37,037 nt of DNA, from contig CAMOXI010000014.1 of the NCBI GenBank assembly GCA_946628965.1, forward strand, positions 1-37,037, written 5' to 3'. A model generated the notes under the pieces. The model searched no databases and was not told where the DNA came from. It saw only the letters and a program-made list of their open reading frames with translations. Shown here one piece after another: positions 7,494 to 16,727 of this stretch (position 1 is the stretch's first letter; the number at the start of each line of letters is the position of its first letter). Both the position numbers and the translations under genes were made by a program. Origin of the DNA: an uncultured Clostridia bacterium (GTDB lineage Bacteria; Bacillota; Clostridia; Oscillospirales; Oscillospiraceae).

Positions 7494-7502
7494 ATTATAT
7501 CA
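7494..7502 (-). promoter_or_regulatory. Extended -10 promoter of the M16-lgt operon
   Basis: TGATATAAT on the minus strand (7502-7494) is a perfect TGnTATAAT extended -10; I find no good -35, which such promoters can lack. It overlaps the last codon and stop of the glucan synthase gene. No terminator lies between that gene and the M16 gene, so readthrough is also possible. Confidence 0.55.
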
Positions 7503-10500
7503 CATCCCGTCAGAATTTGGTAGAGGAGGAAAAAGTTTTCGCGCAGCCCTCAGATACCAGCCAGCGGAGCCCGTATACCAGGTCCAGCCCGCCCGCTCCT
7601 CACGCCCCGGCGCGGCGGAGATATCCGCGGCCAGTACGAAGGGCTCCGCCTCATAGCGCAGAGCCTCGTGGCTCTCCGGCAGCAGCAGGCGCAGGATGTG
7701 CTTTGCCTCGTCCTTCCTTCCCCGCTCCGCGAGGGCAAGGGCCAGCCACACGGCCCCGTGCGTATACTGCCCGCCGTTTTCCCGCACGCCCGGGCCGTAG
7801 CTCGTGAGATAGCCCGGGCTCCGCTCCGCCTCCGTGAAGGGAGGCGTGAAGAGCTTTACGAGGTGACGCTCCTCCTCCACGAGCGCCGCCAGCGCCGCGT
7901 CCAGCGCCGCATCCGCATGCGCCGCGCCGCAGAAGGCCGCCCCGGCCTGCGGCAGCAGGTCGATGCGCTCCTCCCCGCCGAGGGCGCTCCCGTCCGCCCA
8001 GTAGCCCCGGCGGTAGAAGCGGCCGTTGAAGCTCTCTTCCGCCGCAGCAAGCACTTGGGCGGAAATCGTGCGGTATTTCTCCGCGTCCGGCTCCTTCAGA
8101 CGCGCCAGCAAATCCGCAAAGCGGCCGGAGACAAAGGAGAGGAAAAACGCGAGCCAGACGCTCTCGCCCTCCACGGCGTCCATACCGTCGTTCCAGTCGC
8201 CGCTGCCAATCCGGGGAAGGCCGTGAGGGCCGAAGCCGCGCTGTACGCAGCAGTCCAGCGCCGCCCGTGCGTGACGCAGTACGCTCTGCGCCCTGCCCGC
8301 AGCTGAGATCGTCTCGTAGCGGTCCCGCTCCCCCTCGCCCAGCGGCTCGGAATGGAGCCAGGATTCCTTCCGGTAGGCAAAGCCCCGGTCCCGGGTAGCC
8401 TCCATATATTCGCAGAGCGCCCAGGGCAGCCAGAGGAGATCGTCGCTGCAGCGCGAGTGCAATCCCCGATCCCCCGCCGGGTGCGGGTGCCACCAGTGCA
8501 TCACGTCCCCTTCCGTGTACTGATGGCGGCAGGCGTCCAGAATGCGCTCCCGCGCCCACTGCGGACTCACCGGCAGAAGATTCACCGCGTCCTGCAGCTG
8601 ATCGCGAAAGCCGTAGGCGCCGCCGCGCTGATAGAGGCTGCTGCGCCCCAGCAGGCGGCAGCACAGCGTCTGGTAGACACACCAGCCGTTCAGATAGTCG
8701 TCCATCGCCGTGTTCCCGGTTGCAAAGCGAAGTTTGCCGCAGTGCTTTTCCCAGCGGGCCTTCGTGTCGTCCAGCGCCAGTTTCACCTGTTCCGGGTCGC
8801 AGAGCGCCCGCAGCTTCTCCGGCTCTCCGCAGCCGAGCACGAGCAGCGCGTCCCCCTCGCCTTTCCACAGCAGCGCGGGCGGCGCATAGCCCGCCTCGCC
8901 TTCGCCGCCGCTCCACAGCGCGTGCAGCTGCAGGCCGGGCAGAAAGCTTTCGGCGTTCTGTGCGGTTAAAAAACCATCCTCTGTACTGCAGGCAAGGCTG
9001 GCCGCGGTTTCGGCCATGGTAGGCCGTAATGCCATGCTGAGTGGGAAACTTCCTGCACTCTCAACAAGCAGGAGCAGTGCCTCCTCTGTGGCAAAGGCCG
9101 TGGTGCGGACGCTTTGGCCGCCGATCTTCTTTTCCCAGTCGGCCCAGCCGCGCCCGAAGCGGACACGGCAGGTGATACCGTCGTTTGCCGCAAAGAGGCT
9201 GACAGGTCCCTGCGCCGTCTCCGCCCAGAGAGGGATGGCGGGATCGGTACTGTGAAGATCGTGCACGGGCGCGATCAGCGGCTGCTCCCGGGCGTTTTCC
9301 CACCAGAGGGCCGCCGGGCCGCATTCGGTGACGATCGCGCCCAGCGAACCGGACGCGAGCGGCAGCTGCCAGAGTCGCGGAGGCAGACTGTCTTTCACCG
9401 TAAAAGCGAAGCAGTCCTGCTCCCGACAGTAGTCTGGCAGCCAGTCCTTCCGCCGCGGCGCAGACAGAATCGGAAGCTCAAGGGAAGCCCGCTCCGGCCG
9501 CGCCCTTCCGGCGAGAAAGGCCGCCCGGCTCTCGATCGTGTCAGCGGCGGCAAGCGGCGCAAAGTGGACGCCGCCGGGGCTACCCAGCAGCGGCTCCAGT
9601 CCCAGGGTCGAAAGCGCCTTTCGAATCTGCGCGCGCAGGGGCTCACGGTACTCCCCCAGCGCGTCGCTGAGATAGCACAGCTCCGCCTCCTCCCCGCAGC
9701 TCTTGAGCAGCAGATACTGCCGCAGCAGGGGCAGCGCCTCCTTCTGATCGCCCCGGCAGCAGAGCAGCGGCACATCGCCGGAGACGCCGTAGGGCCAGAG
9801 CTCCCGTTTCGGCGCAGCGCCCGCAAGCGGGGCGGAGAGCGCAGGCAGGAGCGCCATGCTCTCCCCGATCGCTGCCGCCGTCATGCCGAGCCGCGCTGCC
9901 GCGGCGTCCACCATGCGGCCGGGCTGCGCATCCTGCAGGATCCGCTCTGCCCCGCGGAGCGCCGATTCCGCGTCCATGCCGATACAGAGGGCGAGCACCG
10001 CTTGCTCCGACTTCCCCGGCTGCAGATGCAGCGGCAGACAGACCCGCAGCTCCGGTGTGTCAAAGGAGAAGCCCGCTTCCCGGTCACAGCGCAGGCAGAG
10101 CCAGAAGCCGGGGGTATTTCCCCGGGGCAGGCGATGCAGGAGGACGCCGTTTTCCCGCTGTTCCTCCAGGATGCCCAGCGCCCAGTAGGCGGGGTGGGCG
10201 TCCCAGTCCCGCGCGCGGCAGAGCCGGAGCGGCAGGCGCAGCGTGATGGCCGTGTCCTGCTCCCGCTCGCTTTTTAGCGTGATCTCCCAGCGCTCACCGG
10301 GTTCCGAAGCGGCGGTGGAGAGCCTGTATACGAGCTCCCTGTCCTCCGTTGCCGCTTCCAGAACCGCCGCTTCGGCGGTGAAGCGCCAGCGCGAAACCGG
10401 CGTCCCCAGCGGTTCCGGCGCGTCGTATACCATGAAATCTCCATATTTCGTTCTGAGCGCTCCCCCGCTCTCCACACGCTGCTGCCATACGCCGTTGGAG

Positions 10501-13500
10501 AGCAGGCAGGCGGCGGGCGGATCGTCCCGGCTCCCGTGACGCTCCCAGGCGCTCTCCGTCTGTCTGGGCGGGCGCTCCGGCGCGCGGGTCAGCTCCCGCC
10601 GCAGAGTCGAGCCGTCCGTGGGGATGCGCTCCTCCAGCAGCAGGCGATAGGCGCTCATGGCGGGATCTTCGAGAAAGCGGCGGCGGATGCAGCCGTCTTC
10701 GAGGGCGTTTGCCGCGGCCAGCACGCTCATGCCCACATGGTGGGCCATGCGGCAGGCCACCACTTCTCCCTCGCCCCGGCGGCAGCGCGCGGGCGTGAAG
10801 TCCACCGCTTCGAAAAAACCGCCGCTGCCCCGGGCGCCGAAGCGCTCCAGCCGCCGCAGGTTCTGTACCGCCGCCGGTGCCTTCACCGCGAGGGCCAGAA
10901 AGCTTGCGTAGGGCGCGATGACCATGTCCTCGTCCTGCCCGCGTTTGAGGGCCAGAGCAGCGCAGCCGCTGGCCTTGTATCGATAGTGGAGCGAGGCGTC
11001 CAGCGCATAGTACGCGCTCTCCGAGATGCCCCAGGGTCTGCCCGCATAGACCTGCCGCCGCTGGGCGTAGAGACAGAAGCGGGCGCTCTCGCCGAGAAAG
11101 CTTCCCGGCTCATAGGGCAGAAACAGGGCCGGCATCAGGTATTCGAACATGGTCCCCGTCCAGCTCGCAAGGCCGCGGTAGCCGTCCTTCTGGAGCCTTG
11201 CCCGGCTGAGCCTGCGCCAGTGGCGCAGCGGCACGTCGCCCCGGGCGATGGCGAGATAGCTTGTAAGCATCGCTTCGCTCGCCATCAGATCGTACCAGCC
11301 GCCCACGCCGCGCTCATGCACAGAGTCGTAGGAGATATAGAAAAGCCCGCGCTTGCGGTCATAGAGCGGCGCGAAGTCCATCGCATCGCTAAGCGCCCGC
11401 ACCCGCGCGGCGAGCGCCGTCTCGCCGTACTCCCGCAGTGCGGAGGCAAGCGCGATCAGCGAGGCGCAGAGGTTCCCGGCGTCCACGGTGGAGAGCATAG
11501 CGGGCTCCAGCACCCGGAGCGTGCGCGTGTCGTACCAGTTGTAAAAATGGCCCCGGTGCCGCGGCATTTTCTCCAGCGTGTCCAGCATGCGTGAAATGCA
11601 AGCCGCGGCCTCTTCCCGCGTCATCAGTTCCAGATCCGCAGCAGCAGCGAAGGAGAGCAGACAGAGCCCGATGTTGGTGGGCGAAGTGCGGTGCGCCGCG
11701 CCCATGGGCGGCTCCTCCTGCACGTTGTCGGGCGGCAGGAAGTTGTCCTCAGCCGTACAGTGATCCGTAAAATAGCGAAAGCTCTCTTCCGCCGCCTCGC
11801 GGAGATACTCCCGGTCGGCGCGGGATAACGGCTGTTCCCGCTCGGCGTTCAAGCTCAGCGCCCAGGCGCAGAGGGGCGAGAGGAGCCAGACAAGCCCCGC
11901 CGTCCGCCCCGCGACCACCGGGCAGAGAAGCAGCAGCGCAAAGCCCAGCAGTGCACTCTGCCAGAAGGCGGCCACATGGGCAGAAAGTCCGTTTTTCTGT
12001 CCCTCGCTCTGGGCCGCCGTCTGCCACTGCAGGAGGCGGCGGCGACTTACCAGCATGCGCCAGAGCGCCATCAGCGCGGCCGAGAGGCAGACCCAGCTCT
12101 CACAGGGCAGCAGCCAGAGCCGCAGCAGACTCTGCACGATGGCCCCGCCGATCCCTGTGAGCAGCCGGTACGCATGCCGGATCCGCGGCCCCTCCGGTCG
12201 GCGCATCCCTGCCTCCGCCACGGCGCGGAACACGCGCCCCGTCATAGCCAGCAGTGCCGCCAGCGCGGAGATGCGCAGCGGATGCCACGGCAGCAGCATC
12301 CCCGCGAGGATGGCCAGCAGCGTCATCGGCGGCAGCAGAGAGCGCCTCAGCGAGTCAAAGAGCCGCCAGCGGTCGATGGCGGTGAGGGCCGGGGAAAAGA
12401 GGAAGGGCAGATTCTGCCAGTCCCCCCGCACCCAGCGGTGCAGGCGTTTGTAATAGGCGAAGGCCCTGGAGGGAAAACGGTCGGAAAAGCTCAGATCCCC
12501 CACGAAGCCGCCGCGCAGCAGCGCGCCCTCCGGCGCGTCGTGGGAGAGGATGCGGCCCTCCGGCATGTGCTTTTCGCTGCAGACGAGCAGCGCGCGCACA
12601 TCGATCAGCCCCTTGCCGGAGAAGCCGCCCCGGTCAAAGGCGTCCATATACACTTCCCCGCAGCCGCCATAGGGCTCCGACCCGCCCGGCCCCGCGAAGA
12701 CGAGGGAGAAATCCGTGGCGGCGGCGCTTTTCAGCTCTGTGTCCAGCCGTGGATGGAGGATACCGTGCCCCGCCGTGACGACGCCGCGCTCCGTGTCCAG
12801 CTTCGGCCGGTTCAGCGGATGCAGCATGGTGCCGATCAGTTCCCCCGCCGCACCGGGATAGAGGCGGGTGTCGCTGTCGAGCGTTAGCAGAAAGACGGTG
12901 CCATTGAGCGCGTCCCGGTCGCCGATGACGCGCAGCTGGGACTCCTCTTCCCGCAGCAGCCTGCACAGCTCCAGCAAGGCCCCGCGCTTGCGCTCCCGGC
13001 CGCTCCAGTGCTCGCCGTCAAAGCTGCGCGGGCGGGTGAAGAGATAGAAGCCGCCGCCCTGCTGCCGGTTCAGGCGGTGGATCTCCTCCGCCGCGGCGGC
13101 GAGGATCGCGGCGTCCGCCTCCGTCTCCTCGCTCTCCGCCTCCGGCAGATCGGCCAGCAGCCCGAATCGCAGGTTTTTTCCCTCCGTCCGGCAGGCGCAG
13201 CGCAGCTCCTCCAGCTGCCGCGCCGCCGCGCGGGCCTCCGGAGCGTCACTCAGCAGCACCGACAGCACGCAGAGCGTCCGCCCCTCCGCCGGGACGCCTT
13301 CGGAAAGATCCATCCGCGGCAGCCTTCTCGGCGGGAGCAGCCGCAGCAGCAGCGTGTCCAGCAGCCGTTTGCACAGCTCCGATACCGGCAGCAGCAGCAA
13401 AATCGCCGCAAGTCCGCTCTCCAGCGACAGACCGACGCCCAGCGCGATCAGCAGCGTGAACGCCAGGTTTGCCGCAATGTAGAGCCCCCCATAGAGCGGC

Positions 13501-14300
13501 AGCGGCGCCTCAAAGAGGTAGAAGCCCAGGTGGCGGTTTTCCGCCTTCGCGGTTTGAAGGAGACGCCGAGCGAAGACGTGCTCCTCCACGCCTTCCCGGC
13601 GGGCAAGCTTTTCCACCCGGCGCAGATAGTCCTGCCGGCTCTCCCGATCCATACGCGAATAGTCGCCTGTGGGATCCCCGGCCAGAATCGCGTCGGTCAT
13701 GTCGGCCTGCGTCAGCAGCTCCTCCGGATCCAATTGGGAAAAGAGGCGCAGGGTGCCGAAGAGCGCCTCCAGCTGCCGCGCGCTCTCATCCGGCTCCCCG
13801 CTGTAGGGCATCCTGCGGCAGACGGCTGCGATCTCCCCCAGGCAGGCAGCCCTGAGGCAGCCGGGAAAAAGCGCCAGTTCCCCGCGCCGCAGCACCGTGA
13901 TGAACTGAAAGCCGTCCAGAAACAGGCGGCAGCGCCCCTCGTCCGCCCTACCCAGGCCGGAGCGCAGCAGCGCCGTGCAGAGCGCCGGGAGCATCGCGCC
14001 CTCTTCACAGGCCCGCAGGCGCTTTTCCCTGCGCAGGGCGTCCCGCGCCTCCAGATACGCGCGCTGCACCAGATACCAGTTGTCCAGCAGCCACTCGCAG
14101 GCGGCGGGGATCTCGGCTGCGCCCTGATAGCGGCGGCGGATCGCGTCATGGCAGCGGCGGATCTCCCGCACCCGGGCGCTGAGGTCCCGCGCGGCGGCCC
14201 GTCCGCTCGTCTCGCCCGCAGGCCGCAGCAGCCGCGCCGTGGACACGGCATAATCCCGCAGCCGCTCTTCTTCGATGTACAGGGAAAGATTCTGATCCAT
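7500..14300 (-). CDS. Cyclic beta-1,2-glucan synthase (GT84-GH94)
   Basis: A 2,266-residue membrane protein of the NdvB/ChvB/Cgs family, which polymerises glucose from UDP-glucose into beta-1,2-glucan and closes it into a ring. Order: N-terminal cytoplasmic region (1-270); membrane helices near 275-310; GT84 glycosyltransferase with LDSDTRLYPG (near 474) and RWVRGDWQ (near 623); more helices at about 650-815; a glycoamylase-like cyclisation domain (about 830-1240, GH189 type) with MSTVDAGNL and GGWYDLMASEAML; and a GH94 phosphorylase-like domain to the end, with YGFRDQLQDA and the catalytic-Asp motif GSGDWNDGMD (near 2037) that sets chain length. All parts are present in one frame; proteobacterial enzymes are several hundred residues longer. 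Start ATG with GAAGGAG. It follows the lipoprotein gene on the same strand, after a terminator. Confidence 0.93.
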   Translation of the reverse strand: MDQNLSLYIEEERLRDYAVSTARLLRPAGETSGRAAARDLSARVREIRRCHDAIRRRYQGAAEIPAACEWLLDNWYLVQRAYLEARDALRREKRLRACEEGAMLPALCTALLRSGLGRADEGRCRLFLDGFQFITVLRRGELALFPGCLRAACLGEIAAVCRRMPYSGEPDESARQLEALFGTLRLFSQLDPEELLTQADMTDAILAGDPTGDYSRMDRESRQDYLRRVEKLARREGVEEHVFARRLLQTAKAENRHLGFYLFEAPLPLYGGLYIAANLAFTLLIALGVGLSLESGLAAILLLLPVSELCKRLLDTLLLRLLPPRRLPRMDLSEGVPAEGRTLCVLSVLLSDAPEARAAARQLEELRCACRTEGKNLRFGLLADLPEAESEETEADAAILAAAAEEIHRLNRQQGGGFYLFTRPRSFDGEHWSGRERKRGALLELCRLLREEESQLRVIGDRDALNGTVFLLTLDSDTRLYPGAAGELIGTMLHPLNRPKLDTERGVVTAGHGILHPRLDTELKSAAATDFSLVFAGPGGSEPYGGCGEVYMDAFDRGGFSGKGLIDVRALLVCSEKHMPEGRILSHDAPEGALLRGGFVGDLSFSDRFPSRAFAYYKRLHRWVRGDWQNLPFLFSPALTAIDRWRLFDSLRRSLLPPMTLLAILAGMLLPWHPLRISALAALLAMTGRVFRAVAEAGMRRPEGPRIRHAYRLLTGIGGAIVQSLLRLWLLPCESWVCLSAALMALWRMLVSRRRLLQWQTAAQSEGQKNGLSAHVAAFWQSALLGFALLLLCPVVAGRTAGLVWLLSPLCAWALSLNAEREQPLSRADREYLREAAEESFRYFTDHCTAEDNFLPPDNVQEEPPMGAAHRTSPTNIGLCLLSFAAAADLELMTREEAAACISRMLDTLEKMPRHRGHFYNWYDTRTLRVLEPAMLSTVDAGNLCASLIALASALREYGETALAARVRALSDAMDFAPLYDRKRGLFYISYDSVHERGVGGWYDLMASEAMLTSYLAIARGDVPLRHWRRLSRARLQKDGYRGLASWTGTMFEYLMPALFLPYEPGSFLGESARFCLYAQRRQVYAGRPWGISESAYYALDASLHYRYKASGCAALALKRGQDEDMVIAPYASFLALAVKAPAAVQNLRRLERFGARGSGGFFEAVDFTPARCRRGEGEVVACRMAHHVGMSVLAAANALEDGCIRRRFLEDPAMSAYRLLLEERIPTDGSTLRRELTRAPERPPRQTESAWERHGSRDDPPAACLLSNGVWQQRVESGGALRTKYGDFMVYDAPEPLGTPVSRWRFTAEAAVLEAATEDRELVYRLSTAASEPGERWEITLKSEREQDTAITLRLPLRLCRARDWDAHPAYWALGILEEQRENGVLLHRLPRGNTPGFWLCLRCDREAGFSFDTPELRVCLPLHLQPGKSEQAVLALCIGMDAESALRGAERILQDAQPGRMVDAAAARLGMTAAAIGESMALLPALSAPLAGAAPKRELWPYGVSGDVPLLCCRGDQKEALPLLRQYLLLKSCGEEAELCYLSDALGEYREPLRAQIRKALSTLGLEPLLGSPGGVHFAPLAAADTIESRAAFLAGRARPERASLELPILSAPRRKDWLPDYCREQDCFAFTVKDSLPPRLWQLPLASGSLGAIVTECGPAALWWENAREQPLIAPVHDLHSTDPAIPLWAETAQGPVSLFAANDGITCRVRFGRGWADWEKKIGGQSVRTTAFATEEALLLLVESAGSFPLSMALRPTMAETAASLACSTEDGFLTAQNAESFLPGLQLHALWSGGEGEAGYAPPALLWKGEGDALLVLGCGEPEKLRALCDPEQVKLALDDTKARWEKHCGKLRFATGNTAMDDYLNGWCVYQTLCCRLLGRSSLYQRGGAYGFRDQLQDAVNLLPVSPQWARERILDACRHQYTEGDVMHWWHPHPAGDRGLHSRCSDDLLWLPWALCEYMEATRDRGFAYRKESWLHSEPLGEGERDRYETISAAGRAQSVLRHARAALDCCVQRGFGPHGLPRIGSGDWNDGMDAVEGESVWLAFFLSFVSGRFADLLARLKEPDAEKYRTISAQVLAAAEESFNGRFYRRGYWADGSALGGEERIDLLPQAGAAFCGAAHADAALDAALAALVEEERHLVKLFTPPFTEAERSPGYLTSYGPGVRENGGQYTHGAVWLALALAERGRKDEAKHILRLLLPESHEALRYEAEPFVLAADISAAPGREERAGWTWYTGSAGWYLRAARKLFPPLPNSDGM

Positions 14301-14381
14301 TTCTGTAAACGCTCCTTCGCGGACAGTTTCATTCCCTATTTTTTCCGCGAATACGCGTTCTATACGGCTTTGGCAGCGCGC

Positions 14382-14418
14382 AAAAAATCACCCGATGTCT
14401 GAACTGACACCGGGCGAT
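14382..14418 (-). terminator. Terminator of the lipoprotein gene
   Basis: On the minus strand a 13-bp stem with two G-U pairs (14418-14406 with 14399-14387) and a 6-nt loop is followed by six T (14387-14382). It lies 15 bp after the lipoprotein stop and about 80 bp before the glucan synthase start. I find no convincing promoter between them, so the synthase may depend on partial readthrough. Confidence 0.8.
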
Positions 14419-14433
14419 GCTGTTTTCTTCTGT

Positions 14434-16578
14434 TTATCTCTGTTCCGCCACATAGAGGCTGACGCGGCTCTGCACATTGGCGGCGGCCGTCTGCGCCGAG
14501 CGCTGCCCGGAGAGGACGGCGTCCGCCTCCTGCCGCAGGATCAGCAGCAGCGCTTCATCGTCCCGCGCCATCCGATCCGTGCCGTAAATGAGCGCCCGCA
14601 GGCTCTCCGCCTGGGCAGCCGTGTAGACGGGATGGAGGTAGATGTTCGGGTCCTCCCCGTAATCCCTGGCCGGGGCCGTGGATATGCTCCTGAGTGTCCG
14701 CTCCACGTTCTCCCGCAGGGGCGGCACGCCGAAAAAGAAGTCGTCCCGCCCCAGGCTCCTGGCCAGGGTGCGGACAAAGCGCCAGGCGCCCTCGGGGTGT
14801 GCGCTCCCCGCCGGGATACCGATGCGCGCGGCCCGGTCCGTTCCCTGTCCATCCGCCCGCGCCCAGCAGGCGCCCTCTTCCGGGAAGGCGGTAAAGCGGA
14901 AGCCCTCGCCGTAAAGCTGCTGTAGGGAATAGATATCCTCGCCGCAAACGTTGTCCGACAGCAGTACCAGCCCCGGCCGCTCCCGCTCCGCCTCCAGCGG
15001 CACCGTGCGTAGGAAGTTCAGCCAGGCGGCAAAGCGCCCGTCGTCAAAGCAGCAGGTCCCCGTGTCCCAGTCGATGAAGGCCGCCGTGGCCGAGCGGCAG
15101 AGCTGGTCACGCAGCGCCTCCCGGCCGCCGGGCCAGCCCAGATCCAGCGCCATCTGCTCCGGGTTGTGCGCCGCCCATTGGTTTACATAATCTATTGTCA
15201 GTGCTTCGTCCCTCTCCCCTGTTACGGCGCCCAGCAGCGCGAAGCGGCAGGTGAATTCATAGAGTCCCCCGCTGCGCTGCATGGCCTGCAGCAGCGCGGG
15301 CACAAAGTCCTCGCGGCTGATCGTCTCATCCGCGTCCAGGTACGGCAGCATATCCGTCAGCATGCGGCTGTCCAGCGCCCGCTCGGGCAGGAGCGAGGTG
15401 TCGATCAGATCCACGCCGCCCTCCGTGATGAGTTCCACCAGGAAGCGGTCGCGCTCTGCTTCCGTCTCATAGCAGACGGTTTTGAGCTCCACCCGGTAGT
15501 CCGGGTCCGTGTTGTTGAAGCGCAGGATCGCGTCCATAAGGTCGTCCGTCAGCAGCAGGCGCGGATCGCCGCGGCTGACATACTCATCTGTCCGCCAGTC
15601 GCTGCGGTCGCCGAAGAGCAGCAGCGTCAAGGGGATGCGCTCCTTCACCATCGTCGGCCGGATGCGGACGATGCGGCCGGCCGACACATAGAAGAAATCC
15701 CCTTCGCTGTTTTCCAGCACGCCCTGCAGCGGCAGATCGGAGGCCGAGAGCACGGTGTCCAGCGAGCGGAAGAGAAGCCGGGTCTCCCCGGTCGTCGGGT
15801 TTATCTCGCAGACGCCGCCCTCCATTCCGCAGAGAAGCCTGCCCCGGGCGCTCTCATATACGCCGTACACGTCGCAGGCAAAGCCCTCGCCGAGGGTCAG
15901 GGCCTCCGGGTCGAAGGGCCGCAGCACCGTACCTTCAGTCTCGCTCCAGGAACCGTACCAGCTCTGCCCGCCGGCGGTGAAGCGGTTCCCGCCGCGCAGC
16001 CCGTCGAGATCCGGCCGACCCAGCACCTGCGCCGCCCGATCCAGCATATAGGCGCCCGTGCCGTCGAACACCAGCGCCCGCTGTTCGTCCAGCGCCACCG
16101 GACCGGAAAACTCGCTGTACAGGTTGTGCCCCTCGCTGTTCTCCCCCTCTCCGCCGTAGAAGGGGATGACGGCGCTCTGTGCGTCCTTCCCCTCCGGGGA
16201 GCAGGAGAAGAGCGTCCATGTCTTTTCCCCGGCGTTCCGGTCCGTTTCACTGCTCAAAAGCCAGACGCCCTCCGCGCAGGCGGAGATCTCGCCCGCGTTT
16301 GGGAGCGCGCAGGCAAATCTTTGATAGTCCCCCGCCGCGGTGTTATAATAACCCAGGGCGGGCGTACCGTCGGCAGCATAGCCGCAGAGATAGATCCGAT
16401 CGCCGCAGAAGTCCCAGTACAGCCAGCGGGAGCCGCTGAGCCAGTCCGGCAGCGGGATCTCCTCCGGCACATAGCCCGGCGCCAGGGCTGCCTGTGCCGG
16501 GGCCGGCTCTTCCCGCTGTGCCCCACAGCCCGCGAGCAGCAGCGAGAGCAGAAGAAGAAAAAGCATCATTCGTTTCAT
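14434..16578 (-). CDS. Lipoprotein with solute-binding-protein-like C-terminal half
   Basis: A 714-residue secreted lipoprotein. Residues 1-18 form a lipoprotein signal (MKRMMLFLLLLSLLLAGC) with lipid-modified Cys18. Residues about 30-335 are rich in Gly, Trp and Asp with recurring short strands and look like a beta-propeller-type domain, an impression rather than a proven call. Residues about 340-714 resemble a family-1 extracellular sugar-binding protein, including the typical end LLILRQEADAVLSGQRSAQT. No ABC permease or ATPase lies nearby, so a binding or sensing role independent of transport is possible. I chose the ATG at 16578: it has AAAGGAGG and the signal peptide; the longer reading has no such start. 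An ECF-type promoter element precedes it, divergent from the sigma gene. Confidence 0.82.
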   Translation of the reverse strand: MKRMMLFLLLLSLLLAGCGAQREEPAPAQAALAPGYVPEEIPLPDWLSGSRWLYWDFCGDRIYLCGYAADGTPALGYYNTAAGDYQRFACALPNAGEISACAEGVWLLSSETDRNAGEKTWTLFSCSPEGKDAQSAVIPFYGGEGENSEGHNLYSEFSGPVALDEQRALVFDGTGAYMLDRAAQVLGRPDLDGLRGGNRFTAGGQSWYGSWSETEGTVLRPFDPEALTLGEGFACDVYGVYESARGRLLCGMEGGVCEINPTTGETRLLFRSLDTVLSASDLPLQGVLENSEGDFFYVSAGRIVRIRPTMVKERIPLTLLLFGDRSDWRTDEYVSRGDPRLLLTDDLMDAILRFNNTDPDYRVELKTVCYETEAERDRFLVELITEGGVDLIDTSLLPERALDSRMLTDMLPYLDADETISREDFVPALLQAMQRSGGLYEFTCRFALLGAVTGERDEALTIDYVNQWAAHNPEQMALDLGWPGGREALRDQLCRSATAAFIDWDTGTCCFDDGRFAAWLNFLRTVPLEAERERPGLVLLSDNVCGEDIYSLQQLYGEGFRFTAFPEEGACWARADGQGTDRAARIGIPAGSAHPEGAWRFVRTLARSLGRDDFFFGVPPLRENVERTLRSISTAPARDYGEDPNIYLHPVYTAAQAESLRALIYGTDRMARDDEALLLILRQEADAVLSGQRSAQTAAANVQSRVSLYVAEQR

Positions 16579-16608
16579 GAGAAAACCTCCTTTTGTCCTG
16601 TCGCCCTG

Positions 16609-16638
16609 AAAAACGCGGCGGCGAGGCAAAAGGTTACG
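16609..16638 (-). promoter_or_regulatory. ECF-type promoter, lipoprotein side
   Basis: On the minus strand CGTAAC (16638-16633), exactly 17 bp, then CGTTTTT (16615-16609), about 30 bp upstream of the lipoprotein start. Form and spacing equal those of the element facing the sigma gene. SigW-like ECF promoters have a related TGAAAC...CGTA layout. Confidence 0.65.
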
Positions 16639-16658
16639 AAAATTATTTTCTTTTTTCC

Positions 16659-16688
16659 TGTAACAAGCCGGCGCGGCAGGGCGTTTTT
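16659..16688 (+). promoter_or_regulatory. ECF-type promoter, sigma side (autoregulation)
   Basis: TGTAAC (16659-16664), exactly 17 bp, then CGTTTTT (16682-16688), 39 bp upstream of the sigma factor ATG. It matches the divergent element in both half-sites and spacing, as expected if the sigma factor transcribes its own operon. Confidence 0.65.
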
Positions 16689-16727
16689 AAAACGAAAACT
16701 GCCGGAACAGGAATCGGAGGACACGCA

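Noticed and set aside
7651-8916. Second minus-strand frame of 421 codons inside the glucan synthase
   Set aside because: Arg/Gly/Ala-rich shadow of the GH94 domain; the main frame carries the catalytic motifs without interruption.
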